Shown: positions 42,962 to 58,436, counted from the stretch's first letter. The stretch is DNA of 64,000 bases from Calidifontibacillus oryziterrae (GCF_000331575.1 NZ_KB223527.1:1585842-1649841); one strand, 5' to 3'. The notes: a model not told the origin generated them from the sequence alone. Translations and numbers: made by a program.

Positions 42962-44473
42962 TTACCCCCCTATCCCTAGTCGTATAGTTTCTAATGTCAT
43001 AACAATTGCTTCAGTTAAAATATTTGGGTAAACGCCGATTAAAATGATAAATCCAAGTAATACAACGACTGGGACCATCTCAACAGACTGGATTTCTTTA
43101 ATTCCCGTTAATCGAGTTGGTGTTTTCCCAAATGTCATTTTTAATACTGCTCGTAAAAGGTAAGCTGCTGTTAAAATAATCCCGAGCGCTCCTACTGCAG
43201 CAATGACAGGCTCTACTTTAAATAAACCTAAAAATGCCATAAATTCACTCACAAAGCCTGACATCCCTGGTAAACCTAACGATGCCATTGCAGCTGCAAG
43301 TAAAAATCCAGCTATAAGTGGAGTTTCCTTTGCTAAACCACCGAGTGAATCAAGCTTCGAGGTACCTGTACGTTCATACATGACACCAACAAGGAAGAAT
43401 AACAATGCTGAAATTAAACCGTGTGATACAGCTTGGAAAATAGCCCCTTGAATCCCTTCGATATTCAATGCTCCGAGGCCGATTAAAACAATCCCCATGT
43501 GCGAAATACTCGAATACGCAAGTACCATTTTAAAATCATTTTGGACAAATGCTAAAAATGCTCCATATAAAAGGTTAATGACACCAAGCACAGCCAGTAG
43601 TACCGCAAGACGCGCAAATTCAGCCGGAAAAATTTCTAATCCAAAGCGGATTAAACCGTAAGCACCGATTTTCAATAGAATCCCCGAATGGATCATAACA
43701 ATCGAAGGTGGTGCTTGAACGTGAACGCGAAGCATCCAACTGTGTAATGGAAATATCGGTAATTTAACCCCGAACGCAATGATTAACGCAATCAGAACAC
43801 CTAAGCGGAAGCTTTCAGTAATCCCTATTGTCGCTAATGCTTCTGGTGATTCCATCATAATGAGCTTTAATTGCTCAATGTTTGAAGTGCCAGTTTTCGC
43901 AAACAATAAAGCAAATACAATCAGCATAATCGCAGAGCCGAGACCGTTATAGATTAAATAGCTATACGCAGCCTTTTCACGCTCGTCGTAGCCCCACTTC
44001 CCGATAAGGAAAAACATCGGAATTAACGTTACTTCAAAGAAAATAAAGAATAATACTAGGTTTTGTGCTGCAAATACACCTAAAATTCCCAGTTCAAGTA
44101 ATAGGAATAACATGAAATAGCCTTTCCATTCTTTTTTAATATGAATGGATGCGACTGCGGCAAGTGCAGCAACGACTGTCGTTAATAAAATTAACACTAA
44201 AGATAAGCCCGTTAATCCAAGCTCATAATCCACAACAAACGGGAAGTCTCCACCTAAGTTAAAAGCAATCCACGAATGCTTCTCCGTTAATTGCACTCCT
44301 TTTTCAAGGAAGTCAAATTGAGCGTAAGCCACTAATGATAAAAGCAAAGGGACTAATGTTGCGAAAAAGCCAACCCATTTTATCGCTTTTTCATTTGTTT
44401 TTGACATAAATGCAAGAATGACAATCCCAAGCAAAGGGGAGAATACTAGTAATGAAAGTAAGCTATTGCTCAT
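42962..44473 (-). CDS. nuoM: Complex I subunit NuoM
   Basis: 503 residues, about 14 helices, antiporter-like proton-pumping subunit. FFIFFEVTLIPMFFLIGKWG contains the key Glu, and LPIFPLHSWMLRVHVQAP the Lys/His region. Its start overlaps the nuoL stop by four bases (ATGA-type coupling). Normal length. Confidence 0.97.
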   Translation of the reverse strand: MSNSLLSLLVFSPLLGIVILAFMSKTNEKAIKWVGFFATLVPLLLSLVAYAQFDFLEKGVQLTEKHSWIAFNLGGDFPFVVDYELGLTGLSLVLILLTTVVAALAAVASIHIKKEWKGYFMLFLLLELGILGVFAAQNLVLFFIFFEVTLIPMFFLIGKWGYDEREKAAYSYLIYNGLGSAIMLIVFALLFAKTGTSNIEQLKLIMMESPEALATIGITESFRLGVLIALIIAFGVKLPIFPLHSWMLRVHVQAPPSIVMIHSGILLKIGAYGLIRFGLEIFPAEFARLAVLLAVLGVINLLYGAFLAFVQNDFKMVLAYSSISHMGIVLIGLGALNIEGIQGAIFQAVSHGLISALLFFLVGVMYERTGTSKLDSLGGLAKETPLIAGFLLAAAMASLGLPGMSGFVSEFMAFLGLFKVEPVIAAVGALGIILTAAYLLRAVLKMTFGKTPTRLTGIKEIQSVEMVPVVVLLGFIILIGVYPNILTEAIVMTLETIRLGIGG

Positions 44474-46398
44474 CCAAAATACCCCCCCGAAAGCGCGATA
44501 ATCACGACAATTACTGCCAACCCAAAGAATGCAACCGTACCAGCTGTTTGTATTTGGCCGTCTTGAAGCTTAGAGCCTGCTCGGCCAATTCCTTGTGTTA
44601 GTGCGGCAGTACCTTTTACAAGACCACCGACAATACATACATCAATAAACTGCAAAAGATAGCTGATTGCTTTTGTTCCCATGACCACCGTACTGTTATA
44701 AATTTCATCGATATAATATTTATTGAAAAGAAGCTTATAACCTGCTGGGAATGGACGTGATAGCCAATCACGTGAAAGAGACTTTTTACCATAAATAAGC
44801 CATGCTAGCAATATCCCGAACAATGATACCCCTGTCGCTACAAACATGATCCAGCTTGGGCCTTCAATATGACCATGACCTAATGTTTCTGAACCTTGTA
44901 CTAACCAATCCCCCAAAAATGTACCAAACCAAGGTGTGTTCACGTAGCCTGAGACAATCGCTAAGATCCCGAGAACGATCATCGGGAAGGTCATCACACC
45001 TGGTGATTCATGAACGTCATGCTGAGCACCAGCCGCTGCACCATGCTGCTCTTTTTGGTGAGCTCCAGCTTGCGCATCATGTTGTTCCCCTTGTGGTTTC
45101 CCCGTAAACACAAGGAAGAATAATCGAAACATATAAAATGCTGTAAAGAACGCTGCAATAACCGCTAGCCAGAATAAGCCGTAACGACCATCTGCCCATG
45201 CAGCAATGAGAATTTCATCTTTACTAAAGAATCCTGACAAGAATGGGAATCCACTAATTGCAAGTGTACCAATTAAGAACAATGGTGCAGTTAGCTTCAT
45301 CTTGCTCCATAAACCGCCCATTTCATCAATGTTTTGCGTATGAACCGCATGAATGACACTACCTGCTGCTAAGAATAGCAACGCTTTGAAAAACGCGTGT
45401 GTCATTAAATGGAATACGCCGGCTACATAGCCTGCTGCCCCTAAAGCAAGCATCATATAGCCTAATTGACTGACTGTAGAATAAGCAAGAACACGCTTAA
45501 TATCTTTTTGTACTAAACCGATCGATGCTGCAAAAATGGCTGTAAAGCCACCGACAACCGCAACCGTTGTCATTGCCGTCTCGCTTGCAGCAAAAAGCGG
45601 AAACAGTGAAGCAACTAAGTACACACCTGCAGCAACCATTGTTGCGGCATGGATTAATGCTGAAACTGGTGTTGGTCCCTCCATCGCATCTGGTAACCAC
45701 GTATGAAGTGGAAACTGACCCGATTTACCGACAGCCCCAATAAAGATTAATATTGCCGTTAATGTTATCATTCCGGTAGAAATTGTTCCCGCTTCAACCG
45801 CCTTAAAAATTTCATCATATTCAAAGCTTCCTACCTGCCAGAATAATAAAATCATTCCGATAAAGAAGCCAACATCCCCGATACGAGTTACAATAAAGGC
45901 TTTCTTCGCTGCTGCCCTTGCTTCCTCCTTGAAAAAATAAAACCCAATTAACAAGAATGAGCCAAGGCCTACTAGCTCCCAGAAGATATACACTTGCAGT
46001 AGATTTGGTGAAATAACAAGTGATAGCATTGCAAATGTAAATAATCCTAAATAGCCATAAAAGATAGGGAAGCGTTCATCCCCATGCATGTAACCCTTCG
46101 AGTACATATGTACAAGAAAGCTTACGAGTGAAACAATAAATAGCATCAACGCGTTTAATTGATTGACTTCAAATCCAGCTGTTAAATTTGTATTCCCGAT
46201 TGTTAACCATGTTCCCTCAATCTTTACATTTTCCCCTTGCAGTCGTTCTAAAAGCACCATGATCGACATTACGAGCGAGGCAAGCGTTGCCAACATCCCA
46301 ACAAGCGCACTCGATTCTTTTAATTTCCGACCAAAGAGAAGTAGTAGGACGAAAGACAGAAGTGGAAACAGTGGGATTAGCCATGCATTTTCCATCAT
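44470..46398 (-). CDS. nuoL: Complex I subunit NuoL
   Basis: 642 residues from the first ATG of the pair at 46398; a GTG at 46425 opens the frame but lacks a site. Distal proton-pumping antiporter-like subunit with VYIFWELVGLGSFLLIGFYF and GKSGQFPLHTWLPDAMEGPTP. Between helices, at about residues 440-475, is a His/Gln/Ala-rich insertion (GEQHDAQAGAHQKEQHGAAA) not typical of the family core. A 280-base gap with 21-bp repeats separates it from nuoK. Confidence 0.96.
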   Translation of the reverse strand: MMENAWLIPLFPLLSFVLLLLFGRKLKESSALVGMLATLASLVMSIMVLLERLQGENVKIEGTWLTIGNTNLTAGFEVNQLNALMLFIVSLVSFLVHMYSKGYMHGDERFPIFYGYLGLFTFAMLSLVISPNLLQVYIFWELVGLGSFLLIGFYFFKEEARAAAKKAFIVTRIGDVGFFIGMILLFWQVGSFEYDEIFKAVEAGTISTGMITLTAILIFIGAVGKSGQFPLHTWLPDAMEGPTPVSALIHAATMVAAGVYLVASLFPLFAASETAMTTVAVVGGFTAIFAASIGLVQKDIKRVLAYSTVSQLGYMMLALGAAGYVAGVFHLMTHAFFKALLFLAAGSVIHAVHTQNIDEMGGLWSKMKLTAPLFLIGTLAISGFPFLSGFFSKDEILIAAWADGRYGLFWLAVIAAFFTAFYMFRLFFLVFTGKPQGEQHDAQAGAHQKEQHGAAAGAQHDVHESPGVMTFPMIVLGILAIVSGYVNTPWFGTFLGDWLVQGSETLGHGHIEGPSWIMFVATGVSLFGILLAWLIYGKKSLSRDWLSRPFPAGYKLLFNKYYIDEIYNSTVVMGTKAISYLLQFIDVCIVGGLVKGTAALTQGIGRAGSKLQDGQIQTAGTVAFFGLAVIVVIIALSGGYFG

Positions 46399-46592
46399 CT
46401 TATCACATTCCCCTTCTGAGCTCACAGGATGTGAGACATCTTTAATTCAGGTTTCTAATTGGTTAATTCATTATGCAGTGTGTTTGAATATCCCCTTAGC
46501 TTTAAGGTTGGTATAGTTCCCTGTTGTTGACATCGGACAACTATTCTGGACATAGATGCACGCTACATTTTTCTGTTTATCTAAGTTTACGA

Positions 46593-46678
46593 ATTCTCGA
46601 TTAGCAATGAAATATTCTCGCTTAGCAATGAAATATTCTCGCTTAGCAATGAGATATTCTCGCTTAACGATGAGATAT
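46593..46678 (+). repeat. 21-bp tandem repeat in the nuoK-nuoL gap
   Basis: ATTCTCGCTTAGCAATGAAAT-type units start at 46593, 46614, 46635 and 46656. The last unit ends against the nuoK stop codon. Confidence 0.85.
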
Positions 46679-46993
46679 TTATTTTTTCAATAAATCCATC
46701 TCATCGATATTAACAGTTTTACGATTTCGATATAACGAAATTAAAATTGCCAACCCAACTGCAACTTCAGCTGCAGCAATCGCGATCGTAAATAATGAAA
46801 AAACCTGTCCTGTGATACTCGGATTTACCCCATATTTGCTAAATGCAACAAGATTTAAGTTCGCAGCATTTAGCATTAATTCTATCGAAATCAACACGAT
46901 TACTGTATTTCTTTTTGTTAATGCACCGAATAAACCGATACAAAAAATTGTTAAAGCTAGTACGAGATAGACAGATAATGGCACACTACTCAA
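46679..46993 (-). CDS. nuoK: Complex I subunit NuoK
   Basis: 104 residues from a TTG start at 46993 ([20 protein letters not shown]), the usual NuoK length; the open frame extends further upstream inside nuoJ but would add a basic extension not seen in the family. GGGAGG lies nine bases upstream, and the start overlaps the end of nuoJ. Three helices; [14 protein letters not shown] carries the conserved membrane Glu. Confidence 0.93.
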   Translation of the reverse strand: MSSVPLSVYLVLALTIFCIGLFGALTKRNTVIVLISIELMLNAANLNLVAFSKYGVNPSITGQVFSLFTIAIAAAEVAVGLAILISLYRNRKTVNIDEMDLLKK

Positions 46994-47501
46994 CGTCTCC
47001 CGCCTCCCCGTCATCTTTTTTCGAAAGAATGATCGCACCGATGAGGGCAACTAATAATACGACTGATGTTAATTCAAATGGAATAATATATTTGGAATAT
47101 AGCTCTGTTCCAATTTGCATCGTATTGTTTTCATGTAGGTTTGTTGCTTGCTCACCTAATGACAAGTCATTGATTGCAAAATACATTGTTAAGAAGAAGC
47201 CGATTACACCGATCGATACAAAGAATGTTTTCCAAAATCTTGGCTTATTCACTTCTTGATCATCATGCTTCGTTAACATAATTCCAAACAAAATAATGAT
47301 GGTTATCGCACCTGAATATATTAACACTTGAACGGCTGCGACAAATTCTGCTGATAACAGGACGTAAAGTCCGGCAAAAGCAAGAAAGGTGAATACTAGT
47401 GATATAACCATGTGAGTGACTCTTGTTGTGTTTAGCATTAGCACTCCTCCACCAATTGCAATAAGCGCGAGGATAAAAAAGGCTATTAGTTCTCCACTCA
47501 T
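46986..47501 (-). CDS. nuoJ: Complex I subunit NuoJ
   Basis: 171 residues, five helices; [20 protein letters not shown] is the helix-3 region that includes the pi-bulge of the family. It overlaps nuoI by four bases upstream and the nuoK start downstream, so translation is tightly coupled. Confidence 0.96.
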   Translation of the reverse strand: MSGELIAFFILALIAIGGGVLMLNTTRVTHMVISLVFTFLAFAGLYVLLSAEFVAAVQVLIYSGAITIIILFGIMLTKHDDQEVNKPRFWKTFFVSIGVIGFFLTMYFAINDLSLGEQATNLHENNTMQIGTELYSKYIIPFELTSVVLLVALIGAIILSKKDDGEAGDVE

Positions 47502-47917
47502 GGTTTATTCACCTCTCTTATGTTTTCATCGTTATTATCAAGCCATGTTAAATCTTTGTATAAATTGTCGCGACTATATTCAGCTAATTCAAAGTTGTTC
47601 GACATGATAATCGCTTCTGTTGGACATACCTCTGTACATAAATCACATAAAATACAGATCTCAAAATTAATTGTATACGTATCGATGATTTTCCCCTTTT
47701 GGTTTGGGTCTGGATGCTTTTTCCCAGTTAGCTTAATACAGTCCGTTGGACAAATATTGGCGCACTGGTTACAAACGATACATTTTTCCGGATAAAATTT
47801 TTGAATCCCGCGAAAACGGTCCGGTAAAGCCAATGGTTCATTCGGATATTCATATGTGACTGGCTTCTTTGTTAATTCTTTCAGGGTATATTTTAAGCCT
47901 TTAACTAAGCCCTTCAT
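47498..47917 (-). CDS. nuoI: Complex I subunit NuoI (two 4Fe-4S clusters)
   Basis: 139 residues. Two ferredoxin motifs, CIVCNQCANICP (Cys46, 49, 52, 56) and CILCDLCTEVCP (Cys88, 91, 94, 98), carry the N6a/N6b clusters that pass electrons toward NuoB. Normal length. The gap to nuoH (117 bases) has a TGTCTATG/CATAGACA hairpin. Confidence 0.97.
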   Translation of the reverse strand: MKGLVKGLKYTLKELTKKPVTYEYPNEPLALPDRFRGIQKFYPEKCIVCNQCANICPTDCIKLTGKKHPDPNQKGKIIDTYTINFEICILCDLCTEVCPTEAIIMSNNFELAEYSRDNLYKDLTWLDNNDENIREVNKP

Positions 47918-48034
47918 ACTTCCACCCCATTCCTTTTGTCTATGACTTTGTCATTGATGTTTTTATTCATAGACAATGCTTTTTTTGGCATACGTCATTA
48001 CTGTTTATTTTTTTATATATTGACTTGATTTATT

Positions 48035-49036
48035 TTAAAAGAATAACTCTTTCAGTAACGCTGATAAAAATAGGTTTGCTAACGCGATTGGAAGGAGAAT
48101 CTTCCAAGCAAATTCCATTAGTGTATCTGCTTTGAAGCGTGGGAATGTCGCACGGAACCAAACCATAATATAGACAATCAAACTAAACTTAAGCGCGAAC
48201 CATACCGCACCCGGAATAAAATCTAAACCAGGAATCGGATTCCATCCGCCTAAGAATAAAACTGTCATTAGGGCTGACATTGCAAACAAGTACACATACT
48301 CTGAAAGCATGAAAAATGCCATCCTGAAGCCTGTATACTCTGTATGATAACCAGCTACTAGCTCAGATTCAGATTCCGGTAAGTCAAATGGAATACGTGC
48401 TAATTCAGCATTCGCTGAGATAAAAAACACTAAAAAGCCGATCGGCTGCAATATGATAAATGCCCACGATTCCTGCGCTGCAACAATATCATTCAAATTA
48501 ATGCTCCCTGTAAAAAGAACAACCCCAAGGACTGACATCACAAGTGGGATTTCATATGAAATCATTTGCGCTCCCGCACGCATTCCACCTAATAATGAAT
48601 ATTTATTATTGGACGCCCACGATGCCGTAACAGTCCCGACAATTGAAATTCCTGAAAGAGCAATATAATAAATTAACCCTACTCCTAAGTCAGCAAATTG
48701 CAGTGCATCTGTAAATGGGATCGTTGCAAGTACCATGAAAGACGGCGCAAAAGCTAAGACCGGAGCAATAATGAACAGCGGTTTATCGGCCGCTTTCGGG
48801 ATTGAGTCTTCCTTTGCTAAAAGCTTCAATACGTCTGCCACAGTTTGCAGCAATCCCCAGCGGCCCCCTAATTGGTTTGGACCAATACGTGACTGCATAA
48901 ATGCTAGTACTTTACGTTCAGCTAAAATTGCGTAGGTTACAAACCCAAGGACAACTCCTAATAATGCGGCTGCAAGTCCAAAGAAGATTCCGAAGTTCAT
49001 CCAGCTTGGAGCAGATTGTAAAAGTGAATCTATCAT
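48035..49036 (-). CDS. nuoH: Complex I subunit NuoH
   Basis: 333 residues, eight helices, the subunit lining the quinone chamber. FMQSRIGPNQLGGRWGLLQ and ARIPFDLPESESELVAGYHT are the family signatures; the second has the Glu/Asp-rich loop near the quinone. It starts one base inside the nuoD stop. Confidence 0.97.
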   Translation of the reverse strand: MIDSLLQSAPSWMNFGIFFGLAAALLGVVLGFVTYAILAERKVLAFMQSRIGPNQLGGRWGLLQTVADVLKLLAKEDSIPKAADKPLFIIAPVLAFAPSFMVLATIPFTDALQFADLGVGLIYYIALSGISIVGTVTASWASNNKYSLLGGMRAGAQMISYEIPLVMSVLGVVLFTGSINLNDIVAAQESWAFIILQPIGFLVFFISANAELARIPFDLPESESELVAGYHTEYTGFRMAFFMLSEYVYLFAMSALMTVLFLGGWNPIPGLDFIPGAVWFALKFSLIVYIMVWFRATFPRFKADTLMEFAWKILLPIALANLFLSALLKELFF

Positions 49037-50139
49037 TAGCCATCAACCTCCCCGAGAACGATGTCAATGCTTCCAAGGATCGCAACCATGTCAGATATAT
49101 TTTGACCCTCAATTAGCTTTTTAAAGATTTGTAAATTGTAAAAGCTTGGTCGACGGAATTTCAAACGATATGGCTCTTTTTTGCCATCACTTGCAATATA
49201 GCAACCAATTTCACCACGAGCCCCTTCAATCCGGACAAATGCTTCGCCCTTTGGAGCTTTGATGATTTTTGGAACCTTCGCCATAATTGCACCTTCGTTC
49301 GGAATCTGTTCAACGGCTTGCTCAACTATTTTCAAAGACTCAGCCATTTCCGCCATCCGGACATCATAGCGTGCTTTTGCATCTCCAGCTTGCGCAGTCG
49401 GTACATCAAAGTCAAAACGGTCATAAATAGAGTATGGCTCATCCTTGCGGAGATCCCATTTTACACCTGTACAGCGAAGACACGGGCCGCTTAATGAATA
49501 ATTTAGCGCATCCTCCTTCGTGTACGTTCCAACACCTTTGACACGTGTTAAAAAGATTTCGTTACCTGAAACGAGATCATGGTAGCCTGCTAGTTTTTCA
49601 CGCATATAAGGCACGAAGTCTCTTACTTTTTCAATCCATCCTTCTGGAGCGTCCCATTTCACACCGCCAACCCGCATATAGTTAAAGGTAATACGAGCTC
49701 CAGATAATTCATTTAATAGATTGAGAATCATTTCACGTTCTCTTACAGCATATAGAAACGGACTTGTCGCACCCATATCCATTAAAAATGTTCCAAACGC
49801 CATGAGATGGCTAGCAATTCTACCTAGCTCCATTGCGATCACACGTAAATATTCAGCCTTTTCTGGAATTTCTAATCCCATCATTGTTTCAACAGCATGT
49901 ACAATTACATAATTATTCGTCATCGCTGAAAGGTAATCCATACGATCAGTGTATGGGATAATTTGTGTGTATTGTAGATCTTCTGCTAATTTCTCAGTAC
50001 CTCGATGTAAATAACCAATGACAGGTGTAGCTTCCTTAATAATCTCACCATCTAGTTTTAGAACGACCCGGAATACACCGTGTGTACTTGGATGTTGAGG
50101 GCCTACGTTAAGTAGCAATTCTTCTGTTTTATAAGCCAT
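49036..50139 (-). CDS. nuoD: Complex I 49-kDa subunit NuoD
   Basis: 367 residues, quinone-site subunit related to NiFe hydrogenase large subunits. NVGPQHPSTHGVFRVVLKLD has the His-containing quinone loop, and the C-terminus DMVAILGSIDIVLGEVDG is complete. It starts at ATG behind GGAGGTG, three bases after nuoC, and is not fused to NuoC. Confidence 0.97.
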   Translation of the reverse strand: MAYKTEELLLNVGPQHPSTHGVFRVVLKLDGEIIKEATPVIGYLHRGTEKLAEDLQYTQIIPYTDRMDYLSAMTNNYVIVHAVETMMGLEIPEKAEYLRVIAMELGRIASHLMAFGTFLMDMGATSPFLYAVREREMILNLLNELSGARITFNYMRVGGVKWDAPEGWIEKVRDFVPYMREKLAGYHDLVSGNEIFLTRVKGVGTYTKEDALNYSLSGPCLRCTGVKWDLRKDEPYSIYDRFDFDVPTAQAGDAKARYDVRMAEMAESLKIVEQAVEQIPNEGAIMAKVPKIIKAPKGEAFVRIEGARGEIGCYIASDGKKEPYRLKFRRPSFYNLQIFKKLIEGQNISDMVAILGSIDIVLGEVDG

Positions 50140-50142
50140 TTG

Positions 50143-51393
50143 CTACACCTCCACATCATATTGCTCGTAGTCTTTCCGGAGAGGGTGTCCAACCCAATCG
50201 TCTGCAAGCATGATTCTTGTTAAATTTGGATGGTTCAAATACTTAATTCCTACTAAATCGTATGACTCTCTTTCAGGCCAGTTTGCCCCTGCCCAAAGCG
50301 GAGCCAATGATTCAATCTCTGGATTAGCTCGATTTATTTTTACTTTTAATGCGACTGATTGGCGATTTTTATAAGAATACAAGTGATTATAAACTTCCAT
50401 ATGAGTCTCGAAATCTGAGCCATGATGCTCGGATAAATAATCAAAGCCCAGTTGCTCGTTGTATTTTAAGAACTCAGCAATTTTGTAATATGTTTCAGGC
50501 TTCGCTACTAGCGTAGGAACATCCTTTGAAAGCCTATTAATGTAAGCATCTTCAAGTACATCGGTGCCTAAGTGATCCTCAATCACTTTTATATATTTAT
50601 CTAGAAATGGTTGATTCGGAGATGGCGCTTCTGCTTGACCATCGTCGCTTGAAGCTGTACTTGCAGCCCCACCTGCTTTTGCCTTTGCGGCGGCTGCGGC
50701 TTTTGCTTTTGCAGCTGCGACTGCTTTTGCCTTTTCATCGTCTCCAGCTGCGCTTCCCCCTGCTGCTTTTGCCTTTGCGGCGGCTGCGGCCTTTGCTTTT
50801 GCAGCGGCAATTGCTTTTGCCTTTTCATCGTCTCCAGCTGTGCTTCCCCCTGCTGCTTTTGCCTTTGCAGCGGCTGCTGCTTTTGCCTTTGCTGCGGCGG
50901 CAGCCTTTGCTTTTGCAGCGGCGGCAGCTTTCGCCTTCTCATCTGCTCCAGCAGCCTCTGATGATGAAGCAGATCCAGTTTCAGTAGCAGATGCTTCTGT
51001 AACGTCTGCTGACGCCTGCTTTGCTAGTGCTGCGGCTTTTGCCTTTGCAGCGGCGGCAGCTTTCGCTTTTGCGTCTGCAGCGCCAACGCTTTCATTTTTT
51101 TGTTCAGCTTGCGAAGCAGTTTGATTTTGTTCACCTTGAGATGATGATTCACTTTGAGATTTTGATGCACTTTGCGATGATGATGTATTTTGAGATATTG
51201 ACTCACTTTGCGATGATGATGTATTTTGAGATATTGATGAACTTTGCAATGATGATTCATTTACCTCAGTTGATTTGCTATCAGTCGTAGTCTGAGCCTG
51301 TGCACCATTCTTCTCAGCTAGCTTTCGCATTGCAGCTTCTTTTGCTTTCGCTGCTGCTTCACGTTTCAATTGTTCTAAATCCTTTTCACTCAT
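50143..51393 (-). CDS. nuoC: Complex I 30-kDa subunit NuoC with a 250-residue low-complexity N-terminus
   Basis: 416 residues, far longer than the roughly 160-residue conserved core, which occupies about residues 260-416 and ends WVGHPLRKDYEQYDVEV with the ERESYDLVGIKYLNHP motif. Residues 1-60 are charged, 60-100 Ser/Gln repeats (SQSESISQNTSSSQ), and 100-255 Ala/Lys repeats of AKAAAAAKAKAAGG type with DDEKAKA spacers. The tract has no break and no internal ribosome site was seen before the core, so the whole protein is probably made. The helical Ala/Lys tract would sit on the cytoplasmic face, near where NuoE/F/G dock in larger complexes. Confidence 0.93.
   Translation of the reverse strand: MSEKDLEQLKREAAAKAKEAAMRKLAEKNGAQAQTTTDSKSTEVNESSLQSSSISQNTSSSQSESISQNTSSSQSASKSQSESSSQGEQNQTASQAEQKNESVGAADAKAKAAAAAKAKAAALAKQASADVTEASATETGSASSSEAAGADEKAKAAAAAKAKAAAAAKAKAAAAAKAKAAGGSTAGDDEKAKAIAAAKAKAAAAAKAKAAGGSAAGDDEKAKAVAAAKAKAAAAAKAKAGGAASTASSDDGQAEAPSPNQPFLDKYIKVIEDHLGTDVLEDAYINRLSKDVPTLVAKPETYYKIAEFLKYNEQLGFDYLSEHHGSDFETHMEVYNHLYSYKNRQSVALKVKINRANPEIESLAPLWAGANWPERESYDLVGIKYLNHPNLTRIMLADDWVGHPLRKDYEQYDVEV
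50640..51080 (-). repeat. In-frame Ala/Lys coding repeats in nuoC
   Basis: GCTTTTGCCTTTGCGGCGGC-type units recur many times. A larger unit encoding AAGGSTAGDDEKAKA appears at least twice with AAGGSAAGDDEKAKA as a variant. All length steps keep the frame. Confidence 0.85.
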
Positions 51394-51396
51394 GCC

Positions 51397-51912
51397 CTAC
51401 ATCACCCGCTTTCCTGTCTTAGCTTCATAGCGGATTTTTTCCTCTAATTTATGCAAGCCATAAATTAAGGCAGCCGGATTTGGTGGGCAGCCTGGTATAT
51501 ACACATCTACTGGTACTATTTGGTCAACACCCTTAACAACTGCATAGGATTTCACATACGGGCCGCCAGCTGTTGCACAAACGCCCATTGCGATCACCCA
51601 TTTAGGTTCTGGCATTTGATCATATAAGCGTCTTAAAATAGGCGCCATTTTCTTCGTTACCGTTCCTGCAACAATCATACAATCTGCATGTCTTGGTGAG
51701 GCACGGAATATTTCTTTACCAAAGCGCGCAACGTCAAAATGCGCTCCCCCTGCTGCCATCATTTCGATTGCACAACAAGCAAGCCCGAAGGTCATTGGCC
51801 ATATAGACGCACCGCGTGCCCATGCTTTGATTTGTTCAACAGTTGTCAAAAATACATTACGATTTAGTTCCTCGCGCTCTTCTGGTGTAATATCCTGTAA
51901 CATTAGATCCAT
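51397..51912 (-). CDS. nuoB: Complex I subunit NuoB (cluster N2)
   Basis: 171 residues from ATG at 51912 preceded by GAAGGTG; the start overlaps the nuoA end by ten bases. [27 protein letters not shown] and YIPGCPPNP give the four Cys of the terminal 4Fe-4S cluster N2, the electron donor to quinone. Confidence 0.97.
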   Translation of the reverse strand: MDLMLQDITPEEREELNRNVFLTTVEQIKAWARGASIWPMTFGLACCAIEMMAAGGAHFDVARFGKEIFRASPRHADCMIVAGTVTKKMAPILRRLYDQMPEPKWVIAMGVCATAGGPYVKSYAVVKGVDQIVPVDVYIPGCPPNPAALIYGLHKLEEKIRYEAKTGKRVM

Positions 51913-52277
51913 TTTAACACCTTCTTTTTCCATGCGTAGATTAAGCCAATGATGAGCATTAAAACGAAAATTAACATTTCTATTAACGCAAAGATGCCCA
52001 ATTTATCATAGGCGACTGCCCATGGATATAAAAAGACTGTCTCTACATCAAATATGACAAACATTAAAGCGAAAATATAATAACGAACGTTAAACTGTAC
52101 TCTGGAATCGTGGAAAGGCTCGATTCCGCTTTCATAAGTTGTCTGTTTTTCTTCGCTAGGCTTGTTCGGCCGCAAAATTCTACCAACTGTAAGAGCTGCA
52201 ACCGGTAAAATAATGCCTAACAATAGAAAAACAACTACAATTAGGTAATTATTCTGGTACAGATGCAATGTGTCCAT
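51903..52277 (-). CDS. nuoA: Complex I subunit NuoA
   Basis: 124 residues, three helices. [20 protein letters not shown] is the family signature loop, and [13 protein letters not shown] carries conserved acidic residues. First gene of the nuo operon, starting at ATG behind GGGGGG and about 45 bases downstream of the predicted transcription start. Confidence 0.97.
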   Translation of the reverse strand: MDTLHLYQNNYLIVVVFLLLGIILPVAALTVGRILRPNKPSEEKQTTYESGIEPFHDSRVQFNVRYYIFALMFVIFDVETVFLYPWAVAYDKLGIFALIEMLIFVLMLIIGLIYAWKKKVLKWI

Positions 52278-52325
52278 ACCTTCCCCCCCAAATCTTATGT
52301 TATCTATTTTTTTGTAGCCGCCCCT

Positions 52326-52354
52326 ATTATAGCAAATAGGTAAATTTGTGTCGA
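52326..52354 (-). promoter_or_regulatory. Sigma-A promoter of the nuo operon
   Basis: TCGACA (52349-52354) and TATAAT (52326-52331) on the minus strand with 17-base spacing. It lies between the atp terminator and nuoA, so nuo is independently transcribed. Confidence 0.75.
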
Positions 52355-52521
52355 CAAACGTTCACAAATATCTTAAAAAAATATGAAAGATAAATATTTT
52401 CTATTGACAAACTATTTTGACTTGTTCTTTGTATCATCAAATACGCTTTAATTATGGTTGTTTCCACTCAATTTACAGGTGTTTTATATAAATTTTTTAT
52501 AAAAATAGTCTCCGTTTACAC

Positions 52522-52566
52522 AAAAAAATAACCAAAAGAAAGACCAATCGGATCTTTCTTTTGGTT
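52522..52566 (-). terminator. Terminator of the atp operon
   Basis: AACCAAAAGAAAGA and TCTTTCTTTTGGTT form a perfect 14-bp stem directly after the atpC stop, followed by ATTTTTTTG on the minus strand. Confidence 0.92.
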
Positions 52567-52568
52567 AA

Positions 52569-53063
<495 letters not shown>

Positions 53064-53117
53064 TCATTTCTCTTTCCTAACTTCTCTAGATTTATCCCGT
53101 AATAACATTCACTAAGA

Positions 53118-53195
53118 CCCCACCTCGTCGGAAAGGTTCAGAGATACTTTCGTTATAAATTGAAAGTTTTCCTTCGCTTAAAATTCCTGGTGGGG
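53118..53195. other. Structured spacer between atpD and atpC
   Basis: CCCCACC (53118-53124) can pair with GGTGGGG (53189-53195), with GGAAA/TTTCC nested inside. The whole atpD-atpC gap is 299 bases, long for this junction. It may be a partial terminator or RNA processing site. Confidence 0.45.
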
Positions 53196-53272
53196 AGCTA
53201 GTGATTTTTACAACTTAACAGGTTTTGCTATAAAGTAGATTTAGTTACACTTAACCTGTTACATTTCTTAAT

Positions 53273-55595
<2,323 letters not shown>

Positions 55596-55699
55596 TCACC
55601 ACCTTATTATATAGTGGACAAGGGGCAGAGCGGTGCTCCACCACCTTTTTGATTATTTAGGCGTTGACCAAGGGCCATATCGCCATATTTGGTTCGAAT

Positions 55700-55721
55700 G
55701 GTAGGGTTTACGCCCCACCAA
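55700..55721. other. Hairpin in the atpA-atpG gap
   Basis: TGGTAGGG and CCCCACCA around TTTACG, one mismatch. No T-run; possibly an mRNA processing or stability element. Confidence 0.4.
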
Positions 55722-55759
55722 CTTTATCAAATCAAAATTTTATATATGACAAAATAGTT

Positions 55760-57286
<1,527 letters not shown>

Positions 57287-57354
57287 CTAGCTTTTTACAG
57301 ATAGTAATTGACGATTGAGCGTTTACCATTTTCTAATTGGATGAGGTCAGCTCT

Positions 57355-58436
<1,082 letters not shown>

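Noticed and set aside
50600..51290. Frames opposite and out of phase with nuoC
   Set aside because: Shadows of the Ala/Lys repeat; the nuoC frame is the one that continues into the conserved domain.
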